In this document: positions 27,897-34,972 of the stretch, piece by piece
How the letters are laid out: each line of letters begins with the position of its first letter
Position numbering within the stretch: position 1 is the stretch's first letter
DNA from: Pelobacter sp. UBA6093
Lineage (GTDB): Bacteria; Desulfobacterota; Desulfuromonadia; Desulfuromonadales; Syntrophotaleaceae
DNA length: 53,770 nt
Direction: 5' to 3'
Assembly (NCBI GenBank): GCA_002435955.1
Contig: DIWZ01000023.1
Coordinates: forward strand, 94,598 to 148,367
Program-made: the position numbers and the translations under genes
The notes under the pieces: model-generated
Database searches by the model: none
What the model was told of the DNA's origin: nothing
What the model saw: the letters and a program-made list of their open reading frames with translations, nothing else

Positions 27897-30110
27897 ATGT
27901 GGAATATGTTGATCGGTTATGCAGCCACTCTTTTTATCAGCGCGTTTCTGCTCTTTTTGATCCAGCCGATGGCAGGCAAGATGCTGCTGCCCCTTTATGG
28001 CGGCACCCCGGCGATATGGAACGCCTGCATGGTGTTTTTCCAGGCGGCGTTGCTGTGCGGCTACAGCTATGCCCACCTGGCCATGAAATACCTGAGCAGC
28101 CGCCGTCAGGCCTGGCTGCATCTGCTGCTCATGCTCAGCGGCCTGCTCGCCTTGCCTCTGGCCTTCCGTAACGATGCCCTCCCTCCGGCTGACGCCGATC
28201 CGACGGTGTTTCTGCTTTACCGGCTGGCCATCAGCGTCGGGTTGCCTTTTTTTATTGTCTCCAGCAGCGCGCCGGTACTGCAGCGGTGGTTCTCCCAAAC
28301 CAACCACCCAGCCGCCGACGATCCGTATTTTCTTTATGCCGCAAGCAATTTCGGCAGTCTGCTGGCCCTGCTGGGCTATCCACTGATCGTCGAGTCGCTG
28401 CTGCCGCTTAACGCGCAAAGTCTGGCGTGGTCGGCAGGCTACGCCTTGCTGATCATCATGGTGGGGACCTGTCACTTGTGGCTCGGAGCGCGGCGCAAAA
28501 CGGCACCCGCAGTGGATGAAGAAATCGCAGCCATGGCGCCGGAGGCATCCCTCTCCCCATCATTTCGACAGCAACTGTTCTGGCTGTTTTGTGCTTTTAT
28601 TCCTTCCAGCCTGATGTTGGGCACCACAACCTTTATTACCACCAACCTGGCTGCCATCCCCTTGCTGTGGGTTTTTCCGCTGGCCTTGTACCTGGTGACC
28701 TTCATTCTGGTCTTTGCCCGGAAACAGCTGGTGCCCCACGCCCTGCTGGTGCGTCTGATGCCCTTTGCGGCCATCGCCTTCGCGCCGTTTTTCTTCGTGT
28801 CCACCCGCCTGTCCGAATTCATCCTCATCCCTTTGCACTTGGGGATGTTTTTTTTAACCAGCCTGTTCTGTCATGGTGAACTCGCCGCCAGTCGTCCCCA
28901 TCCCCGGCATCTCACCGGGTTTTATCTCTGGATGTCCATCGGCGGAGTTCTGGGAGGCATCTTCAACGCTCTGCTCGCCCCGGTCCTGTTCGAGCGGGTG
29001 ATCGAGTATCCCCTGGGGCTGCTACTGGCCTGCCTGCTGTTACCGCAGGTTGTTTCCGATAGCGACCATGCCAAGCGGCGTATCGGTGACATCATCCGCC
29101 CTCTGCTGCTGGCCGCCTTCGTTATCGGACTGTCCCGTCTCACCGGAATCATGGAGCTGGAACATCACCAACTGGCGTTTTTCCTGCTGTTCGCCACCAC
29201 CGGACTGGCCTGCTTCAGCTTCAAGGAAAGGCGCTGGCGATTCGCTCTGGGCTTCGGCGTATTGCTGCTGGCCATGGGGCACGTCGCAGATCGGGTCCAG
29301 GGAGAACAGGTCTATGCTTCGCGCAATTTCTACGGTGTCAAGCGCGTGGTCGCCAATGCGCAAGCGGGCATCCGCTACCTGTATCATGGCACCACGGTAC
29401 ACGGTTCTCAGTGGCTGGCTTCCGATCGCGGCATCACGCCCCTGACTTATTACCATCGCAGCGGCCCGGTGGGCGACATCTTCGGCGACCGCGAATCCAC
29501 TGCGGGCAAAAAACACGTCGCCGTCATTGGACTCGGGGTCGGCTCCCTGGCCAGCTATGCCCGGCCCGGAGAACATTTCACCTTTTATGAAATTGACCCC
29601 GAGATCGAAAGCATTGCCCGCAACGAACGCTTCTTCGGTTTTCTTGGCGGGATGCAGGGCAGTCTCGAGGTGGTGCTCGGCGACGGCCGTCTGACCCTGG
29701 CTGGAGCCAAACCCGGAGCATTCGATATCATTTTGCTGGATGCTTTCAGTTCCGATTCCATTCCCGTGCATCTGCTGACCCGAGAGGCAGTGGCTCTCTA
29801 TCTGAGTAAACTGCAGCCGCAGGGTCTGCTGGTGTTTCACATCTCCAACCGATTTCTGAACCTGGAGCCACTGATGGCCGGACTCGCCGACGAATTCGGC
29901 CTGAGCTGTTTAATCCGCAAGGATTCCACCAACGGCACGGATCCGGGGCAGGCGGGCAAAATGCCTTCCGATTATGCAGCCATGGGCCACCCCGGTTCCG
30001 CCATCCAACACCTGGCTGGGAATCCAGACTGGCAGCCAATCAACCCCGGCAGGGAGCCCCTGGTCTGGACCGACCAGTTTTCCAATCTGATCCGCCTGAT
30101 GAAATGGTAA
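27897..30110 (+). CDS. Fused multi-helix membrane / spermidine-synthase-like protein
   Basis: 737 residues. About twelve hydrophobic helices occupy residues 1-450, beginning FISAFLLFLIQPMAGKMLLP, the hallmark of the fused MFS/spermidine-synthase family. A class I SAM-type domain follows (about 535-690): VAVIGLGVGSL, FYEIDPEIE and LLDAFSSDSIPVHLLTREAV. The GGGDG loop of genuine spermidine synthases is altered to GLGVG and the usual decarboxy-AdoMet residues are not obvious, so a true polyamine product is doubtful. GGAAAGG lies two bases before the first ATG; an ATG three codons later is an alternative start. It stands alone on its strand. Confidence 0.8.
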   Translation: MWNMLIGYAATLFISAFLLFLIQPMAGKMLLPLYGGTPAIWNACMVFFQAALLCGYSYAHLAMKYLSSRRQAWLHLLLMLSGLLALPLAFRNDALPPADADPTVFLLYRLAISVGLPFFIVSSSAPVLQRWFSQTNHPAADDPYFLYAASNFGSLLALLGYPLIVESLLPLNAQSLAWSAGYALLIIMVGTCHLWLGARRKTAPAVDEEIAAMAPEASLSPSFRQQLFWLFCAFIPSSLMLGTTTFITTNLAAIPLLWVFPLALYLVTFILVFARKQLVPHALLVRLMPFAAIAFAPFFFVSTRLSEFILIPLHLGMFFLTSLFCHGELAASRPHPRHLTGFYLWMSIGGVLGGIFNALLAPVLFERVIEYPLGLLLACLLLPQVVSDSDHAKRRIGDIIRPLLLAAFVIGLSRLTGIMELEHHQLAFFLLFATTGLACFSFKERRWRFALGFGVLLLAMGHVADRVQGEQVYASRNFYGVKRVVANAQAGIRYLYHGTTVHGSQWLASDRGITPLTYYHRSGPVGDIFGDRESTAGKKHVAVIGLGVGSLASYARPGEHFTFYEIDPEIESIARNERFFGFLGGMQGSLEVVLGDGRLTLAGAKPGAFDIILLDAFSSDSIPVHLLTREAVALYLSKLQPQGLLVFHISNRFLNLEPLMAGLADEFGLSCLIRKDSTNGTDPGQAGKMPSDYAAMGHPGSAIQHLAGNPDWQPINPGREPLVWTDQFSNLIRLMKW

Positions 30111-30159
30111 ACCGCCCATATCAAAGCCCTATACAGGATGGACATACTCTCGTTGCACG

Positions 30160-30199
30160 AAAAAAAATGGCATAGAGGAGACAAGACTCCTCTATGCCA
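30160..30199 (-). terminator. Rho-independent terminator after focA
   Basis: A perfect 13-base-pair stem (TGGCATAGAGGAG with CTCCTCTATGCCA), six-base loop and, on the minus strand, eight T residues. It ends the focA transcript 25 bases after its stop. Confidence 0.93.
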
Positions 30200-30224
30200 C
30201 TTCCGATCGATTATTGAGATGTAG

Positions 30225-31103
30225 TCAGGCAGCTTCAGCCGCAGGCTCTACGGCAACAACCTCGACCTGTTTGGAGGTGCCGCGGACAAAAGCCCACCAG
30301 TAGACGGCGCCGCACAGCACCCCACCACCGACCATGTTGCCGGCGGTTACGATAAGCAGGTTGCTGGTCCACAGGCTGCTCCAGTTCAGACCGGCGAGCA
30401 GTTCGGCGGGTATGCCGGAGGCGGCCACAGCCGCAGCAGAGGATTTGGCCAGGATGCCGGCCGGAATGAAGTACATGTTGGCCACGCAATGCTCAAAGCC
30501 GGAGGCAACGAAGGCCATGACGGGGAAGAAGATTGCCAGCACCTTGCCGGTGATGTCCCTGGCTGCAACAGTCATCATGACAGCCAGACAGACCAGCCAG
30601 TTACAGCCGATGGCCCGCCAGAAATACATGCTGGTGTGCGCATCCCCGCCAGAGGCGACCTTGTCGAAAGCGATATTGATGGCGGTGGCACCGACAGCCC
30701 CGTCCAGCAGGCCTGAGCCGACGGCGATCATCCAGGCCAGAGCGATGGAGCCGACGAGATTGCCGGCGTAAACAATGATCCAGTTACGCAGCACCTGTTT
30801 CAGAGTGATGTCCTTGTTGAACAGGGCAATGGTCAACAAATTGTTGCCGGTAAAAAGTTCCGAACCGGGAATCATGACCAACATGAGTCCTACGCTGAAT
30901 ACCGCGCCAACAAAGAATTTTTTCAGCCCGAAAATAGTCCAGGCGCCGGTTGCGATCGTGGTGGCAAGATGGGATGCAAAGCCGACAAAAACCCCCGCCA
31001 GGATCCCCAGCACGAAAAGCTTGATCGCGGTATTGGTAGCCTTGGCCTTGCCTATATTGATGAAGGCTTCGGACAGTTCTGCAGGTGCTGCGAAATTTGA
31101 CAT
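30225..31103 (-). CDS. focA: Formate/nitrite channel (FocA/NirC family)
   Basis: 292 residues from the ATG at 31101-31103, with GGAGG six bases upstream; the open frame continues 39 codons upstream without a ribosome site. Six membrane helices are expected. Family motifs include PGSELFTGNN, GNLVGS and GFEHCVANMYFIP, the last carrying the central pore histidine. The channel moves formate, nitrite or related small anions. Its promoter has a perfect FNR-type box, so anaerobic activation is predicted. No formate lyase or dehydrogenase gene is adjacent, so the transported anion is not fixed by context. Confidence 0.9.
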   Translation of the reverse strand: MSNFAAPAELSEAFINIGKAKATNTAIKLFVLGILAGVFVGFASHLATTIATGAWTIFGLKKFFVGAVFSVGLMLVMIPGSELFTGNNLLTIALFNKDITLKQVLRNWIIVYAGNLVGSIALAWMIAVGSGLLDGAVGATAINIAFDKVASGGDAHTSMYFWRAIGCNWLVCLAVMMTVAARDITGKVLAIFFPVMAFVASGFEHCVANMYFIPAGILAKSSAAAVAASGIPAELLAGLNWSSLWTSNLLIVTAGNMVGGGVLCGAVYWWAFVRGTSKQVEVVAVEPAAEAA

Positions 31104-31211
31104 TACTTTCCTCCCCATGAACGTTTGGTTTGCGGTCGGCAACATCAAACCGCCTGTGATTCTTAGATGGCTCAGTTGCTGACCCGGCCTCGGCCGGCAC
31201 GGAACAACCGG

Positions 31212-31260
31212 CAAGGCCATGCTAACACCGAGCTTTGAATTGATAATTGATCTAAATCAA
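31212..31260 (-). promoter_or_regulatory. Class II FNR-type promoter of focA
   Basis: TTGATCTAAATCAA (31247-31260) is a perfect FNR consensus palindrome. On the minus strand 22 bases separate it from the -10 hexamer TAGCAT (31219-31224), which places the box centre at -41.5 from a start near 31212, the standard class II geometry. The rest of the focA-Nudix gap (31104-31410) contains no gene. Confidence 0.88.
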
Positions 31261-31410
31261 TTACATTACAACTCAATGGATTCCACGTCGGGGGTGAGAA
31301 GCAGCAAGGAAAGAAGTAAGGGCCGACGGGTTCGGATCCTCCGTGTACCCCAATGGCCTGTTGCAACCCTCGAGTCCGCAGGTTCTCAATCCCGAAGGAG
31401 AAAATCTGAC

Positions 31411-32028
31411 ATGGCCGACAAAGCTGATCAAAAACCCTGGAAGCTGCTGCGTTCCGAACCGGGCCCCGAGTTGCCCATCTTCAAGGTGCGTTACGACTGG
31501 CTGGAGAATCCTCGCAATGCCAACGTCCTGAAAGCTGTGGTACTGGATTTTCCTGACTGGGTCAGCGTTGCCGCCATTACCTCCGACAACCGTATCGTAA
31601 CGGTCAGGCAGTACCGGTTTGGCGTCGCGCATTTCACCACCGAACTGCCGGCCGGCCTGGTCCATCAGGGCGAAACCCACCAGGCAGCCGCCGAGCGGGA
31701 ACTGCGGGAAGAAACCGGTTATACCTCCTCGGACTGGGTTTACCTTGGATGGGTTGAGCCCAACCCGGCCTTTCAGAACAACCGGCTGCACCAGTGGCTG
31801 GCCAGAAATGCCCGGCCAACCCACGCCATTCAACTGGATGCGGGAGAGGACGTCGTAGTCGAGGCACTTATGCAACAGGAAATTCATCGGGACATACAGG
31901 AGGGTCGCCTGCGGCATTCGCTGGCGCTTTTATCCCTTTCCCGGATCATGCCGTTGTGGGACGCCGCCGGGGCGCAACATGGATTTTTCCAGGAACCGGT
32001 GAGACTGGACCGGGGTGAAGATGTTTAA
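31411..32028 (+). CDS. Nudix hydrolase
   Basis: 205 residues from the ATG at 31411 with GAAGGAG about ten bases upstream; the longer open frame has no such site. The complete Nudix box runs from GLVHQGE to RELREETGY, matching GX5EX7REUXEEXGU. The sequence around TVRQYRFGVAHFTTELPAG resembles ADP-ribose pyrophosphatase relatives, which bind substrate across a dimer. It cleaves a nucleoside diphosphate linked to another group; the exact substrate is unknown. It diverges from focA across the FNR-box region. Confidence 0.85.
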   Translation: MADKADQKPWKLLRSEPGPELPIFKVRYDWLENPRNANVLKAVVLDFPDWVSVAAITSDNRIVTVRQYRFGVAHFTTELPAGLVHQGETHQAAAERELREETGYTSSDWVYLGWVEPNPAFQNNRLHQWLARNARPTHAIQLDAGEDVVVEALMQQEIHRDIQEGRLRHSLALLSLSRIMPLWDAAGAQHGFFQEPVRLDRGEDV

Positions 32029-32067
32029 GGGGTTCGCCACTCCAGGTACAGGAACCGTGACATCCGT

Positions 32068-33063
32068 TCAGACGGTGGCCGCGATTACCGAGGATGCTCC
32101 GGGCAGGTCGAGGGCAAGCCGCCGCGCATCCCTGAAGCCCGCTTCCTGCAACAGGTCAAACAGCTGTCGGCCCGAGTAGGCGCGGCCGGCTGAGGTGCCG
32201 AGCAGCATGTTGAGGGAAAACAGCGCCGGGAACAGCGGCCCGTCCAGATCGTCGCCGAGAAGGAATTCATGGATCAGCAGCAGACCGCCGGGTTCCAGGG
32301 CGGACGCGGTCTTGTCCAGGATAGTCCGTACCCCCTGCGGCCCCTCGCCATGCAGGATATGAGAAAGCCAGGCGACATCGTAACTGCCCGCCAGCTCTTC
32401 CTCCAGAAAGTCCCCGGCGACAAAGGAAATTCGATCCTTCAGATCGAAGTGGACAATGGTCTCTTCGGCAAAGCCGCGGGTGGTTGGCAGATCGTAGACG
32501 ATGGCCTCCAGCCCGGGGTTTTCCCGGCAGAAATGAATCGCCCAGGTCCCCGGTCCCCCGCCCAGATCGAGCAACCGCCGGCGCCCGGCCAGATCGATCT
32601 GTCCGACCAGCTTTGGCGCCAGAAGCATGGCCAGGTCGAACATCCCCATCAAAAAGTTCTTCCGCCATTCCGGATCATCACCGGCATAGGGTTGCCGCAC
32701 GGGTCCACCGCTTTTGACCGCTTCATCGAGATGCGCCCAGGAATCCATAAGCTGGTGGTGATGACGAATAATATGGCCAAGGTAACGAGGGGATTGGCGA
32801 GACAGGAATTCGGCAGCACCCCAGGTGCAATAGAAACGACCGTCGTTTTTGAGCAGCAACTTCATGGCCACAAGAGCAGCGAGAAGCCTTTCCAGCCCGT
32901 CCCTGTCGACTCCGATTTTTTCGGCCAGTTCCTCCACCCGTAATGCCTGATCGCTCAAAGCGCTGAAAAGATCGAGCTTGACCGCGGCGTGAAGGGCGCA
33001 GGTGTGCCAATAGCCATTGGAAAGCTCCAGCAGAGTTTGCGGGTTCCATGATTGTTCGGTCAT
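32068..33063 (-). CDS. SAM-dependent O-methyltransferase, hydroxyindole/caffeate type
   Basis: 331 residues from the ATG at 33061-33063 with GGAGG five bases upstream. An N-terminal winged-helix dimerisation domain (AVKLDLFSALS, VEELAEKIGVDRDGLERLLAALVAMKLL) precedes a Rossmann methyltransferase domain with motif I LLDLGGGPGTWAIHF and the general-base region LSHILHGEG. The family methylates hydroxyl groups of small aromatic or cofactor-like molecules; the substrate cannot be read from context. It stands alone, converging on the Nudix gene. Its upstream flank carries the dispersed repeat at 33101-33142. Confidence 0.82.
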   Translation of the reverse strand: MTEQSWNPQTLLELSNGYWHTCALHAAVKLDLFSALSDQALRVEELAEKIGVDRDGLERLLAALVAMKLLLKNDGRFYCTWGAAEFLSRQSPRYLGHIIRHHHQLMDSWAHLDEAVKSGGPVRQPYAGDDPEWRKNFLMGMFDLAMLLAPKLVGQIDLAGRRRLLDLGGGPGTWAIHFCRENPGLEAIVYDLPTTRGFAEETIVHFDLKDRISFVAGDFLEEELAGSYDVAWLSHILHGEGPQGVRTILDKTASALEPGGLLLIHEFLLGDDLDGPLFPALFSLNMLLGTSAGRAYSGRQLFDLLQEAGFRDARRLALDLPGASSVIAATV

Positions 33064-33100
33064 CTTCTCCTCCGGTGGCGTTGTGGGATGGTTGTCGCGA

Positions 33101-33142
33101 TCCTGAAAAAACGCCCTAGGGCGGACTTTTTGCGACGCCATC
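33101..33142. repeat. Dispersed intergenic repeat, copy 2
   Basis: A shortened copy of the element at 10155-10204: TCCTGAAAAAACGCC then GGGCGGACTTTTTGCGACGCCATC. It sits immediately upstream of the O-methyltransferase ribosome site. Confidence 0.65.
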
Positions 33143-33268
33143 AAGCCTTATTGAAATTGAACAGTAAAACTCCGACAAAAGCAATGTCCACCCTACGGGA
33201 ATTGCGTCGGGTCAGCCCATTCAAACAAAAGACGGTCCGCGCCTGCCGCACGTTCGCCTCCACAAACT

Positions 33269-33318
33269 GAAAACAGTTATCATTTTTACTTGACGCGCAT
33301 CCGGCTCCTCATTATAGT
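33269..33318 (+). promoter_or_regulatory. Sigma-70 promoter with Fur-like site before the ferrosome-like operon
   Basis: TTGACG (33290-33295), a 17-base spacer and TATAGT (33313-33318) make a strong sigma-70 promoter with a start near 33325. Directly upstream, 33269-33287 (GAAAACAGTTATCATTTTT) agrees with the 19-base E. coli Fur consensus at 12 positions by eye. Iron control is therefore plausible but the Fur site is only a moderate match. Confidence 0.65.
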
Positions 33319-33350
33319 TGAATTCGATTTTCATTGTCCGGAGGTTTTCA

Positions 33351-33800
33351 ATGGTCATTGCCAGCCACATCGAGGGACGCATCAGAATCCGGGATACCCG
33401 GCTGCGGCAGCCCGAATTACTTACCGAGTTGCGTCAGGAACTGCTGCAACGCTCAGATATCAGAGAAGTTTCCTGGAATTCCAAGGTGGGGAGTCTGCTG
33501 ATCCTGTACCGGAAGGCCCGCCATGCCCTTAAAGAAATCACAAACTTTCTCGCCAGGTTTCTCGGCTTAAGCGATTCGCCGGCCAAGAAGACAGACCGGC
33601 CGACCGTTCGGACAACATCCCCGTCACGGCGGCCGCTCGTCACACGCCGCCGGGTGATCAACATCGGCATGCTCGCCACGCTTCTTATGAGCCTGCTCGT
33701 GATGACCGGCAGCAAGCAGCTGCATATTCTCGCCGGCCTGCATTTTCTCGGTTTTCTTGCGATCCATCTTTTCCAAAAACGGCACACACTACTTAACTGA
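33351..33800 (+). CDS. HMA_2-like domain protein with C-terminal membrane hairpin
   Basis: 149 residues from the ATG at 33351 (GGAGG six bases upstream). Residues 1-60 have a ferredoxin-like metal-associated domain pattern, EGRIRIR...VSWNSKVGSLLILY, without the CxxC of classical HMA domains, as in HMA_2 proteins. A basic, Ser/Thr-rich linker follows. Residues 103-142 form two membrane helices, the second with H125, H131, H139 and H145, spaced so as to line one helix face and possibly bind metal or heme. It is the first gene of the five-gene operon ending in the P1B ATPase; such proteins accompany FezB in ferrosome loci (recalled knowledge). Confidence 0.7.
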   Translation: MVIASHIEGRIRIRDTRLRQPELLTELRQELLQRSDIREVSWNSKVGSLLILYRKARHALKEITNFLARFLGLSDSPAKKTDRPTVRTTSPSRRPLVTRRRVINIGMLATLLMSLLVMTGSKQLHILAGLHFLGFLAIHLFQKRHTLLN

Positions 33801-33814
33801 GGAGGCATCTGTCT

Positions 33815-34207
33815 ATGGCACCCCTGAGTGTTCTTCCCGGCCGACTGCGCGTGGAATGTGAAGCAATATTGGGCCGGCGGGAAATCTCCTGCGCGCTGGA
33901 GCATCGGATCACCAGGACCTCCGGAGTTCATGCGGCAACGGTTAATTTTCGTACCGGCCGGGTCCTGGTCCGATTCGATGAAACAATCACCTCGCGCTGT
34001 GAGTTGGGGGAGAAGATCGAGGCCCTCCTACGCGACTTGCAGACTGGCGGCGACTGCCTGGACCCTGCACCGGCCGGGGTTGCCGAACCGGTAGTAGCTG
34101 CGTCCAAAACTTTTGGCCGAAAACTGTTACTCGATCTCGCGGTGAATGCCATTTTGCCCCGACCTTTTGACCTGTTGGTGCCGGCAATTTCGGCGCTGCG
34201 CCGTTGA
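33815..34207 (+). CDS. HMA_2-like domain protein, second member
   Basis: 130 residues, ATG with GGAGG nine bases upstream, 14 bases after the preceding stop. The N-terminal domain repeats the pattern PGRLRVEC...SGVHAATVNFRTGRVLVRFD of its neighbours, again without CxxC, though it has cysteines C15, C26, C62 and C81. The C-terminal 25 residues are amphipathic to hydrophobic (LLLDLAVNAILPRPFDLLVPAISALRR region), likely a membrane-associating helix. It may chaperone or sense metal at the ATPase; no enzymatic motif is visible. Confidence 0.65.
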   Translation: MAPLSVLPGRLRVECEAILGRREISCALEHRITRTSGVHAATVNFRTGRVLVRFDETITSRCELGEKIEALLRDLQTGGDCLDPAPAGVAEPVVAASKTFGRKLLLDLAVNAILPRPFDLLVPAISALRR

Positions 34208-34284
34208 CTTGCCTATAATCTTTGGTTGACTTAATAGGAACAAGCGACGGCCTTATCAATGGAACTTTTCTCAGGAGGACATCT

Positions 34285-34710
34285 ATGTCGGACGAGGAAA
34301 AGCAAGAGGACCAACAACATCGGCAGGAGGGGGAAGGAGCGGGACACATGGGTGGACTCTTAATCGGTACGCGCAGCCTCTGGCTGATTGCCGGCGGCGC
34401 GCTCGGCGCTTTGGCGGCTCTTAGTCTGGAGAAGATCACCGGCAAGGTCCGGCCGGCGGCGGTCGGCGCCGTGAAGGAGGGATACGCCTTCAAGGAATGG
34501 GTTGCCGGCAGGTACGAGAAGGTCAAGGAGGATTTCGAGGACATCGCCGCCGAGGCCATCTACGAGTATGAGCGCGAGCAGGGTGCCGCCGCTGATGACA
34601 CCCAGCGGGAGAAGGCGATCCTGGAACGGATTGAGCGAATCGTCGAGGAGCGTCTGTCGAAAATCGACGCCGAGAAGGGGTCGTCCGAGGAGAAGGAGGA
34701 ACAGTCATGA
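34285..34710 (+). CDS. Small membrane protein with Gly/Ala helix and acidic coiled coil
   Basis: 141 residues from the ATG at 34285 (AGGAGG six bases upstream). A polar, Glu/Gln/His-rich N-terminus (1-22) leads into one hydrophobic helix rich in Gly and Ala (about 29-48, LWLIAGGALGALAALSL). The rest is a highly charged helix with heptad-like spacing (70-135, ERIERIVEERLSKIDAE) ending in acidic residues. Glycine-rich membrane segments of this kind recall membrane-shaping proteins of bacterial organelles. No catalytic motif. It overlaps the next gene by four bases. Confidence 0.65.
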   Translation: MSDEEKQEDQQHRQEGEGAGHMGGLLIGTRSLWLIAGGALGALAALSLEKITGKVRPAAVGAVKEGYAFKEWVAGRYEKVKEDFEDIAAEAIYEYEREQGAAADDTQREKAILERIERIVEERLSKIDAEKGSSEEKEEQS

Positions 34711-34946
34711 GCATGAAGCACACAGGGCTGCGATATTTACGCTCCGGCCTGACGGTTCTCCTCGGCGCAGGAGCCACTTTGGGCACCTCGTTTCTGATCT
34801 CGCGCCTGAAAGAGAAACAGGAAGCGGAATCCCGAATGGACCGCCTTGAGCAGATGATTGACGATCTGGGAGGCACCAAGCCCAAGGCCCCCGCCAAAGC
34901 CGAGCCGGCCAAAACATCTCAGGCCAAGCCCAAAACCAAACGCTAA
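34707..34946 (+). CDS. Single-helix membrane protein with Lys/Ala/Pro tail
   Basis: 79 residues; the ATG overlaps the preceding stop (ATGA) and AAGGAGG lies upstream. One membrane helix (about 13-32, SGLTVLLGAGATLGTSFLIS) is followed by a short amphipathic helix (KEKQEAESRMDRLEQMIDDL) and a disordered, strongly basic Lys/Ala/Pro tail. It is the same general design as the preceding protein with opposite tail charge, so the two may pair. Function unknown; context suggests assembly of the iron-transport membrane compartment. Confidence 0.65.
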   Translation: MSMKHTGLRYLRSGLTVLLGAGATLGTSFLISRLKEKQEAESRMDRLEQMIDDLGGTKPKAPAKAEPAKTSQAKPKTKR

Positions 34947-34972
34947 AGTCCTCCCGGTAAGAGCGAGAAGCA

